Both the position numbers and the translations under genes were made by a program. Positions 7,673 to 15,126 of a DNA stretch of 36,462 nt are shown one piece after another. Source of the stretch: Lachnospiraceae bacterium. Its GTDB lineage: Bacteria > Bacillota > Clostridia > Lachnospirales > Lachnospiraceae. Location: assembly GCA_022788085.1 (NCBI GenBank), contig JALEWA010000007.1:1-36462 (forward strand), read 5' to 3'. Under the pieces are notes generated by a model. That model had not been told where the DNA came from and did not search any database. It saw only the letters and a list, made by a program, of their open reading frames with translations. Numbering within the stretch: position 1 is the stretch's first letter; the number at the start of each line of letters is the position of its first letter.

Positions 7673-8134
7673 TTACTGCACCAGTACAAACCGCGGACCT
7701 TCTTCTCCTATGATTCCGTTAGGTATAAATCCTGCCTTTTCCAATACTCTCTGGGAAGCCAAGTTGTTCAAATCTGTTTCTGCCTCAATCTTTGAGACCC
7801 CTGGCTGTGACAATGCCCACTTTGTAATCGACTCTACCATTTCTGTGGCATAACCATTTCCCCAATACTTAGGGATAACACCATATCCAATCTCTACACT
7901 TCCATCACTATTCAGTCCTTTAAAGCAAAAATCTCCGACCCTTGTTTTGTCCTCAAGCTCCATTACCCAGATTGCATACCACGGTCTCTGATCAGGATTC
8001 TCTACGCATCCGGTATACATTTCTGTATATGCTTGTATCATCTCAGGATCCTTCTCCTCAGAAATCAGCTTCTTCATCTCTTCATCCGATAACATTCTTA
8101 GTGACATCCTTTTTGTCTTCACAATTTGATTCAT
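7673..8134 (-). CDS. GNAT family N-acetyltransferase (RimJ/RimL-like)
   Basis: A 153-residue acetyltransferase. The acetyl-CoA motif is IGYGVIPKYWGNGYATEMVE, followed by IEAETDLNNLASQRVLEKAG (the conserved N-x-x-S-x-x-V-L-x-K-x-G-F motif of RimJ/RimL-type enzymes). Such enzymes acetylate ribosomal proteins, amino groups of drugs or small metabolites; which one applies is unknown. The ATG is 4 bp downstream of the MATE stop and its GGAG ribosome site lies inside the last MATE codons. Translation is therefore coupled to the exporter, which hints at a shared detoxification role. Confidence 0.9.
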   Translation of the reverse strand: MNQIVKTKRMSLRMLSDEEMKKLISEEKDPEMIQAYTEMYTGCVENPDQRPWYAIWVMELEDKTRVGDFCFKGLNSDGSVEIGYGVIPKYWGNGYATEMVESITKWALSQPGVSKIEAETDLNNLASQRVLEKAGFIPNGIIGEEGPRFVLVQ

Positions 8135-8138
8135 ATTC

Positions 8139-9524
8139 TTATTTCTCCATTAAATAATCGTTCTTATAGTACCTTACGACATCCTGTCCCTTCCACTCTT
8201 TGACAATCCTCAAATATTTCCAGAAATTGATCAGCGCTCTTACCGCCTCATCCACCAGTACAGCCAGAAATACACCCGTAATTCCAAACTTGCATACATA
8301 GACAAAGAATGCTGCTACACCAACAATGCTTATCGTTCCAAATATTTGCGTATAAAGCATCCACTTAGTATTTCCGCTTCCACGGATTCCATTTCCAATG
8401 ATAATATTTGCAGATTTTGAAAAGAGATTAATTCCGATAATCAAAAGATATATACTGCTCGTTGTAATGATAGAAGAATCATTCGTAAACAATGCAATAA
8501 TCTGCTCCGGAATCGTAATCCCCAGAATAATCATAATGACTGCAACAATTATGCAAAGTCCATATGCACATATACAAACACCCTTATACTGTGCCAAATC
8601 CTTCTTACCGGTTGCTTCCGATGTCAGTGTCATGGTACTGTTTCCAATAGCTCCTACAACAACCACTGCCAATACTTCCACTCCAAATATGATGGAATAT
8701 ATTCCTGCTGCAAATTCGTTTATAGTATTCAGGATTCTGATCAGACATAAATTTCCAATATTCCATGCAAAATCTTCAAGTGCAGTATTTACTCCAAGTT
8801 TTGCAGATGCGAGGTAAGTAGACAGCTTCGCTCTCCTTATTCCTTTCATGGAAGGCCTCGTACCCAGCTTTTTACTTGTAAAAAAGACATATGTCATGAA
8901 GATTGCTCCCAAGTATTCCGCTATGGCTGTTCCAATCGCAGCTCCTTTTATTCCAAGAGCCGGAACCCCCAATTTACCATAAATCAGGATATAATCCAGT
9001 ACTATGTTAAGACCTGCTCGAAGTAAGCCATATACTACCATCGGCTTAGTGTAATTTGATGTCTGAAGTATTACACTAAGCGATCCGCCTAATCCGGTAA
9101 GAATGAATACCGGTGCATAAAATCTGGCATAACTTAAGCACATTGGCATCAAATTATCAGATACACCCATGAATTTGAAAACCGGTTCTGATAAAAAAAG
9201 CCAGAACAAAAACAAAAGCATCGGTATTATGTTATTATATTTTATCATGGCTCCTGCATACTCTTCAATATGCTCCCTGTTCCCTGCTCCAACACTTTGA
9301 CTAATTAAAATGGAAGCACCTGCTGACAGAGCAAAACAAAATGACATAGTGGCCCACATAGGCGATGTAACATTTGACAATGCACTCATGTATAAATTGT
9401 CTGCATGTCCAAGAAAAATTCTGTCAATCAGCATCTGCAACTGACTTATAATATTGCTCATGATAATAGGTACTGCTATGATAAGCAGCTTTCTTAAATA
9501 TATTTTCTCTTTTTCCAATTGCAT
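8139..9524 (-). CDS. MATE family multidrug/toxin efflux transporter
   Basis: A 461-residue integral membrane protein with about 12 helices in two similar halves, typical of MATE exporters that expel cationic drugs or metabolites using Na+ or H+ gradients. Family landmarks are the start LLIIAVPIIMSNIISQLQML, the segment IDRIFLGHADNLYMSALS, and GLGGSLSVILQTSNYTKPMV in the middle. GAGGTG six bases before the ATG is a good ribosome site. A sigma-A promoter and a possible LytTR operator lie upstream. The downstream acetyltransferase is translationally coupled. Confidence 0.93.
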   Translation of the reverse strand: MQLEKEKIYLRKLLIIAVPIIMSNIISQLQMLIDRIFLGHADNLYMSALSNVTSPMWATMSFCFALSAGASILISQSVGAGNREHIEEYAGAMIKYNNIIPMLLFLFWLFLSEPVFKFMGVSDNLMPMCLSYARFYAPVFILTGLGGSLSVILQTSNYTKPMVVYGLLRAGLNIVLDYILIYGKLGVPALGIKGAAIGTAIAEYLGAIFMTYVFFTSKKLGTRPSMKGIRRAKLSTYLASAKLGVNTALEDFAWNIGNLCLIRILNTINEFAAGIYSIIFGVEVLAVVVVGAIGNSTMTLTSEATGKKDLAQYKGVCICAYGLCIIVAVIMIILGITIPEQIIALFTNDSSIITTSSIYLLIIGINLFSKSANIIIGNGIRGSGNTKWMLYTQIFGTISIVGVAAFFVYVCKFGITGVFLAVLVDEAVRALINFWKYLRIVKEWKGQDVVRYYKNDYLMEK

Positions 9525-9554
9525 TTTTTCACCTCAAATTCTTTTTCTGCACCT

Positions 9555-9583
9555 ATGATATTGTATATCTTTCAGAAGTTCAA
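9555..9583 (-). promoter_or_regulatory. Sigma-A promoter of the MATE gene
   Basis: On the minus strand TTGAAC (9578-9583) and TATCAT (9555-9560) are separated by exactly 17 bases. The MATE ATG is 30 bases downstream of the -10 box. Confidence 0.7.
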
Positions 9584-9590
9584 ATCTTTC

Positions 9591-9619
9591 CCGATAAGAT
9601 GCATAAATTGACCTATAAA
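9591..9619 (-). promoter_or_regulatory. Candidate LytTR operator upstream of the MATE promoter
   Basis: Two direct boxes, CCGATAAG (9591-9598) and CCTATAAA (9612-9619) read on the plus strand, start 21 bp apart, and each is followed by an ATGCAT. LytTR regulators bind two direct half-sites about one or two helical turns apart, and the same CCGATAAG box occurs twice at 21-bp spacing beside the LytTR gene (10863-10891). The pair ends 7 bp before the -35 box, a normal activator position. Assignment to the local LytTR protein is inference. Confidence 0.45.
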
Positions 9620-9654
9620 ATGCATATGCAATCCAAAAAAGTTTTCCCGCAAAC

Positions 9655-9692
9655 AAAAAGTGCATGAAAAATGAGTTATCTATTCCATGCAC
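9655..9692 (-). terminator. Rho-independent terminator after the deacetylase gene
   Basis: On the minus strand GTGCATG pairs with CATGCAC across an AT-rich loop (extended by GAA/TTT with one wobble), followed directly by TTTTTG. It lies 25 bp after the deacetylase stop. Confidence 0.75.
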
Positions 9693-9716
9693 CTATATCA
9701 ATTCCTATAAATATTT

Positions 9717-10355
9717 TTACTGATAATTCTTTCTGACCTCATTTACGCCCATGAAGATTACATTCTTTTGTGGCTTAACACCGCTCATCTGAAAGAGCTC
9801 CCTGATAGTGACAAATTCATACCCCTGTTTTTTCAGCTCCGGTATTATTATCTTAATTGCCTCAACGGTATTCGTGTTATCACTCATATCATGAAGCAGG
9901 ACAATGAAACCAGGATTAGCATCATGAAGTACTCTGTCAACTCTCTCCTTAACCGTAACAGAAGGCACCCAGTCCTCGCATCCATATCCGCAAATAAATC
10001 CCAAATCAATAAGATCATACATCTTCTGATCATAATCAATGTATGGCGGTCTGAAGAATTCCGGTTTCTCTCCGGTAATCTCTTCAATAAGGTCTGAAGT
10101 ATACTGAATCTCCTCAACGATTTCCTGTCTACTCTGCTTCGGCATGGACTGATGAGTTTTTGAGTGGTTTTCAATGGAGCATCCCATATCGTGGGCACGT
10201 TTCACTAAATATCTGGTTTCATCCGTGATTTGCTGACCAATAAGAAAAAAGCTTGCTACTACTTCATTTTCCTGCAATACGTCCAGAACCTGATCAGTAA
10301 TTCCAATAGTTGGTCCATCATCAAAGGTTAATGCTACTAACTTTTTATTGCACAT
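9717..10355 (-). CDS. Polysaccharide deacetylase (NodB domain), no signal peptide
   Basis: A 212-residue NodB-fold carbohydrate esterase. The motifs in order are TFDDGP (10-15, catalytic base Asp), NHSKTH (63-68, metal His64 and His68), RPPY (102-105), the ICGYGCEDW segment and VLLHD (152-156, catalytic His). The catalytic set is complete. There is no signal peptide or membrane anchor, unusual for peptidoglycan or chitin deacetylases, so it may act in the cytoplasm. The start at 10355 has GAGGAGG six bases upstream; an ATG two codons earlier touches that site. It overlaps the preceding four-TM gene by 11 bp, so translation is coupled. Confidence 0.88.
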   Translation of the reverse strand: MCNKKLVALTFDDGPTIGITDQVLDVLQENEVVASFFLIGQQITDETRYLVKRAHDMGCSIENHSKTHQSMPKQSRQEIVEEIQYTSDLIEEITGEKPEFFRPPYIDYDQKMYDLIDLGFICGYGCEDWVPSVTVKERVDRVLHDANPGFIVLLHDMSDNTNTVEAIKIIIPELKKQGYEFVTIRELFQMSGVKPQKNVIFMGVNEVRKNYQ

Positions 10356-10794
10356 AATCATCCTCCTCTTCGTCAGCTCTAATCTGCGCCAGCTTTTTAT
10401 TGATATCATCTGCTTCTCTCTTTTCCAGAAAGTAGCTGATTGCATAAGTGGCTATATCAAAAAACAGAATAGAAAAAAAGATTGCCACATAACCAAGTTT
10501 TCCCGGCACATCGCCAACCATTTTATATACAATCCATATAAATGCAACCTCAAGAACAATCCATTCTACAATTCTTTGAATCATGATTTGCTTGACCGTT
10601 AAGTCCTCTTTTACATAAGTAATGATGCAGGGAATAATACATAGAAGTCCTATGATTGCCGGTAAAAGAAAATAGCTAAAAGAAATAGATACATCCTTTG
10701 CGAAAATACTTCCTACGATTCCGAAGGAAAGCGCAATTTCTGCCTGAATTAAAATATAATCTGAAATCATTCTTTTTAAAGCATTTCTGCTCAA
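10345..10794 (-). CDS. Four-helix membrane protein, DUF3021-like, LytTR partner
   Basis: A 149-residue protein with four hydrophobic helices (about 12-32, 40-61, 75-94, 99-123) and a charged cytosolic tail that ends EEEDDYVQ. The helix spacing and the segment EDLTVKQIMIQRIVEW after helix 2 recall DUF3021 proteins. Those are commonly encoded right after stand-alone LytTR regulators and are thought to sense or restrain them. The start is a TTG: AGAGGTG lies six bases before it and no ATG fits. It follows the LytTR gene by 105 bp and overlaps the deacetylase by 11 bp. Family assignment is by layout and neighbourhood. Confidence 0.75.
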   Translation of the reverse strand: MSRNALKRMISDYILIQAEIALSFGIVGSIFAKDVSISFSYFLLPAIIGLLCIIPCIITYVKEDLTVKQIMIQRIVEWIVLEVAFIWIVYKMVGDVPGKLGYVAIFFSILFFDIATYAISYFLEKREADDINKKLAQIRADEEEDDYVQ

Positions 10795-10862
10795 TTTTTA
10801 CACCTCTCTTTTATATCTATGGCAAAAGCATACTCATGCTTACGTCAAAAATCTACAACATA

Positions 10863-10891
10863 CCGATAAGCTGTAGTCTATAACCGATAAG
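10863..10891 (-). promoter_or_regulatory. Candidate LytTR operator between regulator and membrane partner
   Basis: CCGATAAG occurs at 10863-10870 and 10884-10891 on the plus strand, 21 bp apart, within longer imperfect 21-bp direct repeats that also share a TAG/CAG-type core. This fits two half-sites for a LytTR dimer. On the minus strand a weak -35-like TTGTAG follows 4 bases downstream, with no good -10 box, as expected of an activator-dependent promoter for the four-TM gene. A small hairpin (AAGCAT/ATGCTT, 10826-10841) lies between it and the TTG start. Confidence 0.5.
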
Positions 10892-10899
10892 TTACAGAC

Positions 10900-11343
10900 T
10901 TATGCAGCTTTGATTGCTTCAGACACTTCCTTTGCATATTGTCTTGATATCAATACCTCTTCACCATTAATCATAGTTGCTATAAAACGTCCGTTTAATG
11001 CAGGACGAACAGATTTAATCTTTCTGATGTTGACCAGAAAAGACTTTGAAACTCTTAAAATCATATTATGCTTTGTTGCCTCTTCTATTTGGTATAAACG
11101 CATCTTAATCTCATAAACCTGTGTCTTTGTATATGCAAACACAAGCTCTCCCACTGCTTCAAAATAAAGAATCTGATGCAGTTCTATCTGATACACCTCT
11201 TTATTCTCACCATACCCGACAATCCAGCTCTTCCTTCCTTCTATGTAATTACAAATATCCTCTAATTCTTTCGTCCATTCAAGATATTCTAATATAATCG
11301 TATTCTCTTCTGATGATGATATTTTCCGTTTAATCAATTTCAT
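10900..11343 (-). CDS. Stand-alone LytTR family DNA-binding regulator
   Basis: A 147-residue regulator without a receiver domain. Residues about 45-145 form the LytTR DNA-binding fold, with [20 protein letters not shown], then [20 protein letters not shown] and a final [14 protein letters not shown]. The N-terminal 40 residues are a short charged region. The ATG overlaps the xpt stop (ATGA), so it is translationally coupled to xpt. The downstream four-TM protein is the usual partner of this class. Target sites are probably the 21-bp direct repeats at 10863 and 9591; this would give a circuit controlling the membrane partner, the deacetylase and perhaps the MATE exporter. Confidence 0.9.
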   Translation of the reverse strand: MKLIKRKISSSEENTIILEYLEWTKELEDICNYIEGRKSWIVGYGENKEVYQIELHQILYFEAVGELVFAYTKTQVYEIKMRLYQIEEATKHNMILRVSKSFLVNIRKIKSVRPALNGRFIATMINGEEVLISRQYAKEVSEAIKAA

Positions 11344-11954
11344 AGTGTTCCACTCTTTCCCTTTTCCTGTTGCGAACTATCTCGAAAGCAGATATTTCCT
11401 GTTGTTGCATCCATACTTTCCACAATAGCAAGCGATTCTAACTGATAGCCAAGATTGCGAATCATTCTGCCGCCAGGCTGAAATCCCTTTTCTATTGCAA
11501 TACCAATCCCCTCAACAGTTCCCCCTGCTGACTGTACAATCTGAATCAACCCCTGCAGTGCACAGCCATTTGCAAGGAAATCATCAATAATCAATACATG
11601 ATCATCAGGCCCGAGGAACTTCTTAGAGACAATAACCTGATTCTTACAGCGATGCGTAAAGGACTCTACCTCTGCCACATACATTTCACCCTCAATGTTG
11701 ATACTCTTGCTCTTTTTTGCAAAAACAACAGGTACCTGAAAATACTGCGCTACAATACATGCAATCCCAATACCGGAAGCTTCTATTGTTAGAATCTTAT
11801 TGATTGACTTATCTGCAAAACGTTTCTTAAATTCTTCTCCCATCTGATTAAATAAATCAATATCCATTTGATGGTTCAAAAAACTGTCTACCTTTAAGAC
11901 ATTTCCTTCCTTTACAACTCCATCCTGCATAATACGTTCTTCTAAAAAATTCAT
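11340..11954 (-). CDS. xpt: Xanthine phosphoribosyltransferase
   Basis: A 204-residue type I phosphoribosyltransferase that converts xanthine and PRPP into XMP for purine salvage. The Xpt-specific N-terminus is visible ([20 protein letters not shown] followed by SFLNHQMD), as is the PRPP-binding loop [11 protein letters not shown] (120-130). Length matches Xpt (about 190-200). Agrees with the family at both ends apart from a basic tail ([10 protein letters not shown]) that overlaps the LytTR start. AGAAGGGAG lies eight to ten bases before the ATG. Xpt genes in Firmicutes often follow a guanine riboswitch; none is recognisable in the 170 bases upstream, so control probably comes from the upstream operon. 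Confidence 0.93.
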   Translation of the reverse strand: MNFLEERIMQDGVVKEGNVLKVDSFLNHQMDIDLFNQMGEEFKKRFADKSINKILTIEASGIGIACIVAQYFQVPVVFAKKSKSINIEGEMYVAEVESFTHRCKNQVIVSKKFLGPDDHVLIIDDFLANGCALQGLIQIVQSAGGTVEGIGIAIEKGFQPGGRMIRNLGYQLESLAIVESMDATTGNICFRDSSQQEKGKSGTL

Positions 11955-11982
11955 CTTTTGCTCCCTTCTATTTGACTCATAA

Positions 11983-12126
11983 TTACATCCATTGAAATTG
12001 GCTCATTACCAACACCTTACCACTATTCAGACAATTTATCAATTCTCTATCCTTCTTTATATCATTATAGGAAGAAAAATCTCCAAGCACATATACGGTA
12101 TCCGCAATAAAATATTCTTTTCCCAT
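11983..12126 (-). pseudogene. Internally deleted metallophosphoesterase remnant
   Basis: A 47-codon frame starts at the last base of the phosphoesterase stop codon (TAATG overlap). It opens MGKEYFIADT, like the first strand of calcineurin-like phosphoesterases (usually YFISDTHFGH), but jumps straight to VYVLGDFSSYNDIKKD, which matches the second metal motif (DTVYILGD) normally about 50 residues later. It ends with [12 protein letters not shown] where GNHD would be expected. The DT shared by both motifs suggests a deletion between two similar sites. It has lost the metal ligands and is probably inactive. Confidence 0.5.
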
Positions 12127-12941
12127 TACAATTCTATAATCTCCATGGCATCTTCGATTTGTTTTCTAACATCCTTATCACCAAGCCATTCCGTATGATA
12201 GTTCAGGCATCTGCACATCCATGTTACCTGATTCTCCGTAAAAGTATTCCGATAATGAACGTGGCCACATATAGAATACTGTACCCCATTTTCCACGCAT
12301 AGTTCTGTAAGCTTTCTGCTTCCAAGAAATGCGTTGAAATAACTCCATATCGGATTTATATCTTCCGGAACTGCAAAGGCTTTATGGGAAATCATATGTG
12401 TCATTAAGACAATCTTCTTTTTCTTAGGCTTACTTTCCCTAATACGCTTATCAAGCTGCTGACAAAACCACTCACATCGCACTTCGTTATTTCTTGACCA
12501 GGTATTAAATAGAGAATCCTGCCATGTTCTGCCCTCGTATGTCATTTTTTCAAAATCCTGTTTATCAAATCTTTCCTGATTACCAAAGCTGTAATCATAC
12601 CATGCAATATCACCAATTATGACGTGATTGTCAGTTTCATATACTTTGCCGGATAAGCAGTGTTCATCCTCCAAAAACATCTCATATATCTTGTCATTAC
12701 TTTCATATGATAAATCCTGATTCCACATATCATGATTCCCCGGGACATACAGAACCTTCACTTTGCAAAGTGACTCCAGTTTCTGTACAGCTTCTATCGT
12801 TTTTTCAGGATTTGAAGTGATATCTCCTGCAATCAGCAACAGCTCAACTGCATTCTTCCGGACGTACTCTGCAATTCCGGCTATCACATCATATTCCTCA
12901 TTGATATCAATATGGATATCCGAAATAACTGCTGTTCTCAT
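12126..12941 (-). CDS. Metallophosphoesterase (calcineurin-like)
   Basis: A 271-residue cytosolic phosphoesterase with all metal motifs in order: SDIHID (Asp8, His10), AGDI (Asp40), PGNHD (68-71), LMTHM, and CGHVHYR near residue 225. The layout matches the Firmicutes group of putative phosphoesterases of about 270 residues often found as single genes (TIGR03729-like; assignment from memory). The ATG is 1 bp after the Gx transporter stop, so it belongs to the ApbE operon. AAGG-type ribosome sites lie inside the transporter's end. The substrate is unknown. Confidence 0.88.
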   Translation of the reverse strand: MRTAVISDIHIDINEEYDVIAGIAEYVRKNAVELLLIAGDITSNPEKTIEAVQKLESLCKVKVLYVPGNHDMWNQDLSYESNDKIYEMFLEDEHCLSGKVYETDNHVIIGDIAWYDYSFGNQERFDKQDFEKMTYEGRTWQDSLFNTWSRNNEVRCEWFCQQLDKRIRESKPKKKKIVLMTHMISHKAFAVPEDINPIWSYFNAFLGSRKLTELCVENGVQYSICGHVHYRNTFTENQVTWMCRCLNYHTEWLGDKDVRKQIEDAMEIIEL

Positions 12942-12942
12942 T

Positions 12943-13434
12943 TTAATAACCTTGCCTTTCTATGTGTTTATATACTCTTTGTCCGACAATTCCAATCAGC
13001 ATACCTGTTATCAAACCAGCTACCAATAGTACCGGCATATAGTATAAAACATGTAAATTTTCTACCACGCATGATGCTATCATAAGCTGTCCGACATTAT
13101 GGCTTACTCCTCCTGCCATGCTGATTCCTGTCATGGAAAATCCTTTAAACTTCTTTAATAATAACATAACAAAGAAGCTTAGAACACCCCCTGCCAGACT
13201 GTAAATAAGCGAGGACATATTTCCAAACATAAATGCCGATAATATGATTCTTACTACTAAAATGCCAAACACTTGAAATGGTTTTAGAATAAATAATCCA
13301 ATAACTACAACGAGATTGGCAAGCCCAAGCTTAATCCCAGGTATTCCAAACGAAAAAGGTATCAACACCTCCACATAACTGAATATCATAGCTAAAGCAA
13401 CTAACATAGATGAATACGCAATCTTTTTTGTCAT
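12943..13434 (-). CDS. Gx transporter family / heptaprenyl diphosphate synthase component I-like membrane protein
   Basis: A 163-residue polytopic protein with about five helices. The signature IPGIKLGLANLVVVIGLF near residue 32 and GGVSHNVGQLMIASCVVEN near 110 match the Hpre_diP_synt_I family, whose members resemble ECF-type substrate-binding subunits and have been named Gx transporters. The start at 13434 is chosen by AAGGAG eight bases upstream and by the family's MTKKIAYSSMLVAL beginning; the longer frame overlaps the NusG-II gene. The order ApbE, NusG-II, Gx transporter is a recurring Clostridial arrangement. It may import a flavin or quinone precursor, but that is inference. Confidence 0.87.
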   Translation of the reverse strand: MTKKIAYSSMLVALAMIFSYVEVLIPFSFGIPGIKLGLANLVVVIGLFILKPFQVFGILVVRIILSAFMFGNMSSLIYSLAGGVLSFFVMLLLKKFKGFSMTGISMAGGVSHNVGQLMIASCVVENLHVLYYMPVLLVAGLITGMLIGIVGQRVYKHIERQGY

Positions 13435-13474
13435 CTTCTGTCTCCTTATCTTTCCTGATGACGCTTCTGTCATT

Positions 13475-13846
13475 TTATTGTGAAACGCTGTCAATATCAT
13501 TTTCTTTTATTTCTGCATGTACTTCTACCACCAGCTTATGTGGCAGGCAAACAATCGTTTCATTTGTTTTTGTGATTGCCATATGCTTCACACAATACTG
13601 ATCGGGACAGTCTGCTTCTTCCATATGCACACTTCCATCCTCTATCACAATCCTGTTGAATCCCGATTCATTCCTTATTTCAATCGTTTGATTCTCTTTC
13701 ATGGAATAGCTGCCATATTCTCTCCCATCAATCATGATGCGAACTATTTCACCAGACCCTTTCTGTGAATAGTGCATAATCAGCGCCATTCCGGCAGCTA
13801 ACAGTAATATGACTGCCATGAAAATCATATCTTTTTTCTTAAACAT
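13475..13846 (-). CDS. NusG domain II-containing membrane-anchored protein
   Basis: A 123-residue protein with one N-terminal membrane helix (about 7-25) and an external NusG-II-like beta domain. The family motif is clear: ADCPDQYCVKHMAI followed by ETIVCLPHKLVVEV, with three conserved cysteines and PHKL. Despite the name it is not a transcription factor; it should sit outside the membrane. AGGTGA seven bases before the ATG overlaps the ApbE stop, so it is coupled to ApbE (11-bp gap), and the Gx transporter follows by 40 bp. The cysteines could be redox active or bind a cofactor; this is inference. Confidence 0.9.
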   Translation of the reverse strand: MFKKKDMIFMAVILLLAAGMALIMHYSQKGSGEIVRIMIDGREYGSYSMKENQTIEIRNESGFNRIVIEDGSVHMEEADCPDQYCVKHMAITKTNETIVCLPHKLVVEVHAEIKENDIDSVSQ

Positions 13847-13857
13847 TCTATTTTCAC

Positions 13858-14886
13858 CTAATTTTCGGAAACAATTTCATACTCCAGTTCAGACATAAAG
13901 GAACCTTCCAGTCCTTCTGTTACATATAGCATACCTGTATCATCGAAAAGCACTGCATCAAATTCATTCTTATGTGCCTTCCAATATGTGATTGCATCAT
14001 CTTTTCCCATCACATACAATGCTGTCGATAATCCATCTGCCAAGGTACCATCTTCACAGACAATCGTCACGGAGACCAAACCATTTTGTGCCGGTTTCCC
14101 ATTTTTAGGGTCAATAATATGATGATAAATAATGCCATTTTCCTCAAAATAACGTTCATATCCTCCCGAGGTAATCACTGCCTTGTCTTCTACAGAAATC
14201 ACTCCAAGATAAGGAAAAGTATCATCAGGACTCTTAATAGCGATTCTCCATAAACTTCCATCTGCCTTAGTCCCAACGGTCTGCACATTGCCACCCAAAT
14301 TGAGCTTTGCACTTTTGATATGATATTCTTCCATAATCTGTGATACACGTGCAGAGGTATATCCTTTCGCAATTCCACCAAAATCAATCTCTACCTGCTC
14401 TGGCAGCACTACTGTTTTTGTTTCCTCATCATAAGCAATTTGTGAAGAATCCACAAAATCCAACAGTCTTTTCAGTTCCTGATCTGTTGGAACCCGAAAC
14501 GTATCTCCTGCAAAACCCCATGATTTCATTACCGGATAAATGGTAATATCAAAAGCTCCTCCTGTAGATTTCCAGAGCTCCATCGAGCGTCTCAACAGAT
14601 ACGCAGAATCCTCGGAAACAACAGCAGTTTTGTTTTGATTCAACATAGTGATTTCGCTGGCAGCACTTCCTGTTGACAACAACGCATCAAGGCGCTCTAT
14701 TTCATCCACCGCTGCTTCTACTGCGTTCTCACTGTTACGGCCATATGCCGTAATTTCCATATAAGTATCCATAGCAAACAAGCTTCTTGTTGTACTTTTA
14801 TTCTCTTCCTGTAAAAAACATACCATGGCAGCCACAACTCCAACCAGCACCAATGACGCTGCCACTTTCTTCCATCCAATCTTCAT
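13858..14886 (-). CDS. apbE: FAD:protein FMN transferase (ApbE)
   Basis: A 342-residue membrane-anchored ApbE that uses FAD to attach FMN covalently to Thr in FMN-binding domains outside the membrane. The N-terminal helix spans about 8-26 with a Cys (AAMVC) that could be a poor lipobox. Family motifs are FAMDTYMEITAYG, TIYPVMKSWGFAG, EIDFGGIAKGY, LNLGGN, ITSGGYERYF, YHHIIDPKNGKPA and TLADGLSTALYVMG, so the enzyme looks complete. A strong promoter lies 42 bp upstream. Its likely target is the FMN-binding domain of the divergent membrane protein (16618-17712), possibly also the lipoprotein at 15127. It leads the operon with NusG-II and the Gx transporter. Confidence 0.95.
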   Translation of the reverse strand: MKIGWKKVAASLVLVGVVAAMVCFLQEENKSTTRSLFAMDTYMEITAYGRNSENAVEAAVDEIERLDALLSTGSAASEITMLNQNKTAVVSEDSAYLLRRSMELWKSTGGAFDITIYPVMKSWGFAGDTFRVPTDQELKRLLDFVDSSQIAYDEETKTVVLPEQVEIDFGGIAKGYTSARVSQIMEEYHIKSAKLNLGGNVQTVGTKADGSLWRIAIKSPDDTFPYLGVISVEDKAVITSGGYERYFEENGIIYHHIIDPKNGKPAQNGLVSVTIVCEDGTLADGLSTALYVMGKDDAITYWKAHKNEFDAVLFDDTGMLYVTEGLEGSFMSELEYEIVSEN

Positions 14887-14927
14887 TTGATGTCATTCCT
14901 TCTTTGTATTCACTTCAACTAAACCGT

Positions 14928-14956
14928 ATCGTACACACTTGTTTTCCTTGTGTCAA
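14928..14956 (-). promoter_or_regulatory. Sigma-A promoter of the apbE operon
   Basis: On the minus strand a perfect TTGACA (14951-14956) and TACGAT (14928-14933) are 17 bases apart. The ApbE start is 41 bases beyond the -10 box, with AAGGAA as ribosome site. Confidence 0.8.
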
Positions 14957-15035
14957 GAATAATCTATGCAAAGCTTAATGAAATACTTTATCAATTATCC
15001 GTTATTGACATTTACCTCGCTATCTGTTAAATTTG

Positions 15036-15068
15036 CTTGTGTTAGTTTTATCTCACTTGTGTTAGTTT
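15036..15068 (+). promoter_or_regulatory. Direct repeat CTTGTGTTAGTTT x2, likely operator
   Basis: The 13-mer CTTGTGTTAGTTT occurs at 15036-15048 and 15056-15068, exactly 20 bp apart, in the divergent region between apbE and the Tp47-like gene. The second copy overlaps a weak -35 box of the rightward promoter. The spacing suggests binding of a dimer on one face of the helix. Confidence 0.55.
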
Positions 15069-15090
15069 AATATTATTAAACCATTATAAA
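15062..15090 (+). promoter_or_regulatory. Probable promoter of the Tp47-like/FMN membrane protein operon
   Basis: TTAGTT (15062-15067, weak) and TATAAA (15085-15090) are 17 bases apart, 36 bases before the lipoprotein ATG. The weak -35 lies within the second direct repeat, as for a regulated promoter. Confidence 0.5.
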
Positions 15091-15126
15091 ACTATCATAT
15101 CATAAAACATCATAGGAGGACACATA

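Noticed and set aside
8398-8817. Long plus-strand open frame inside the MATE gene
   Set aside because: It is the antisense of a conserved MATE region, has no ribosome site and no recognisable protein features.
11955-12125. Guanine/xanthine riboswitch upstream of xpt
   Set aside because: The conserved core and loop sequences of purine riboswitches are not seen; most of this stretch is the coding remnant at 11983-12126.
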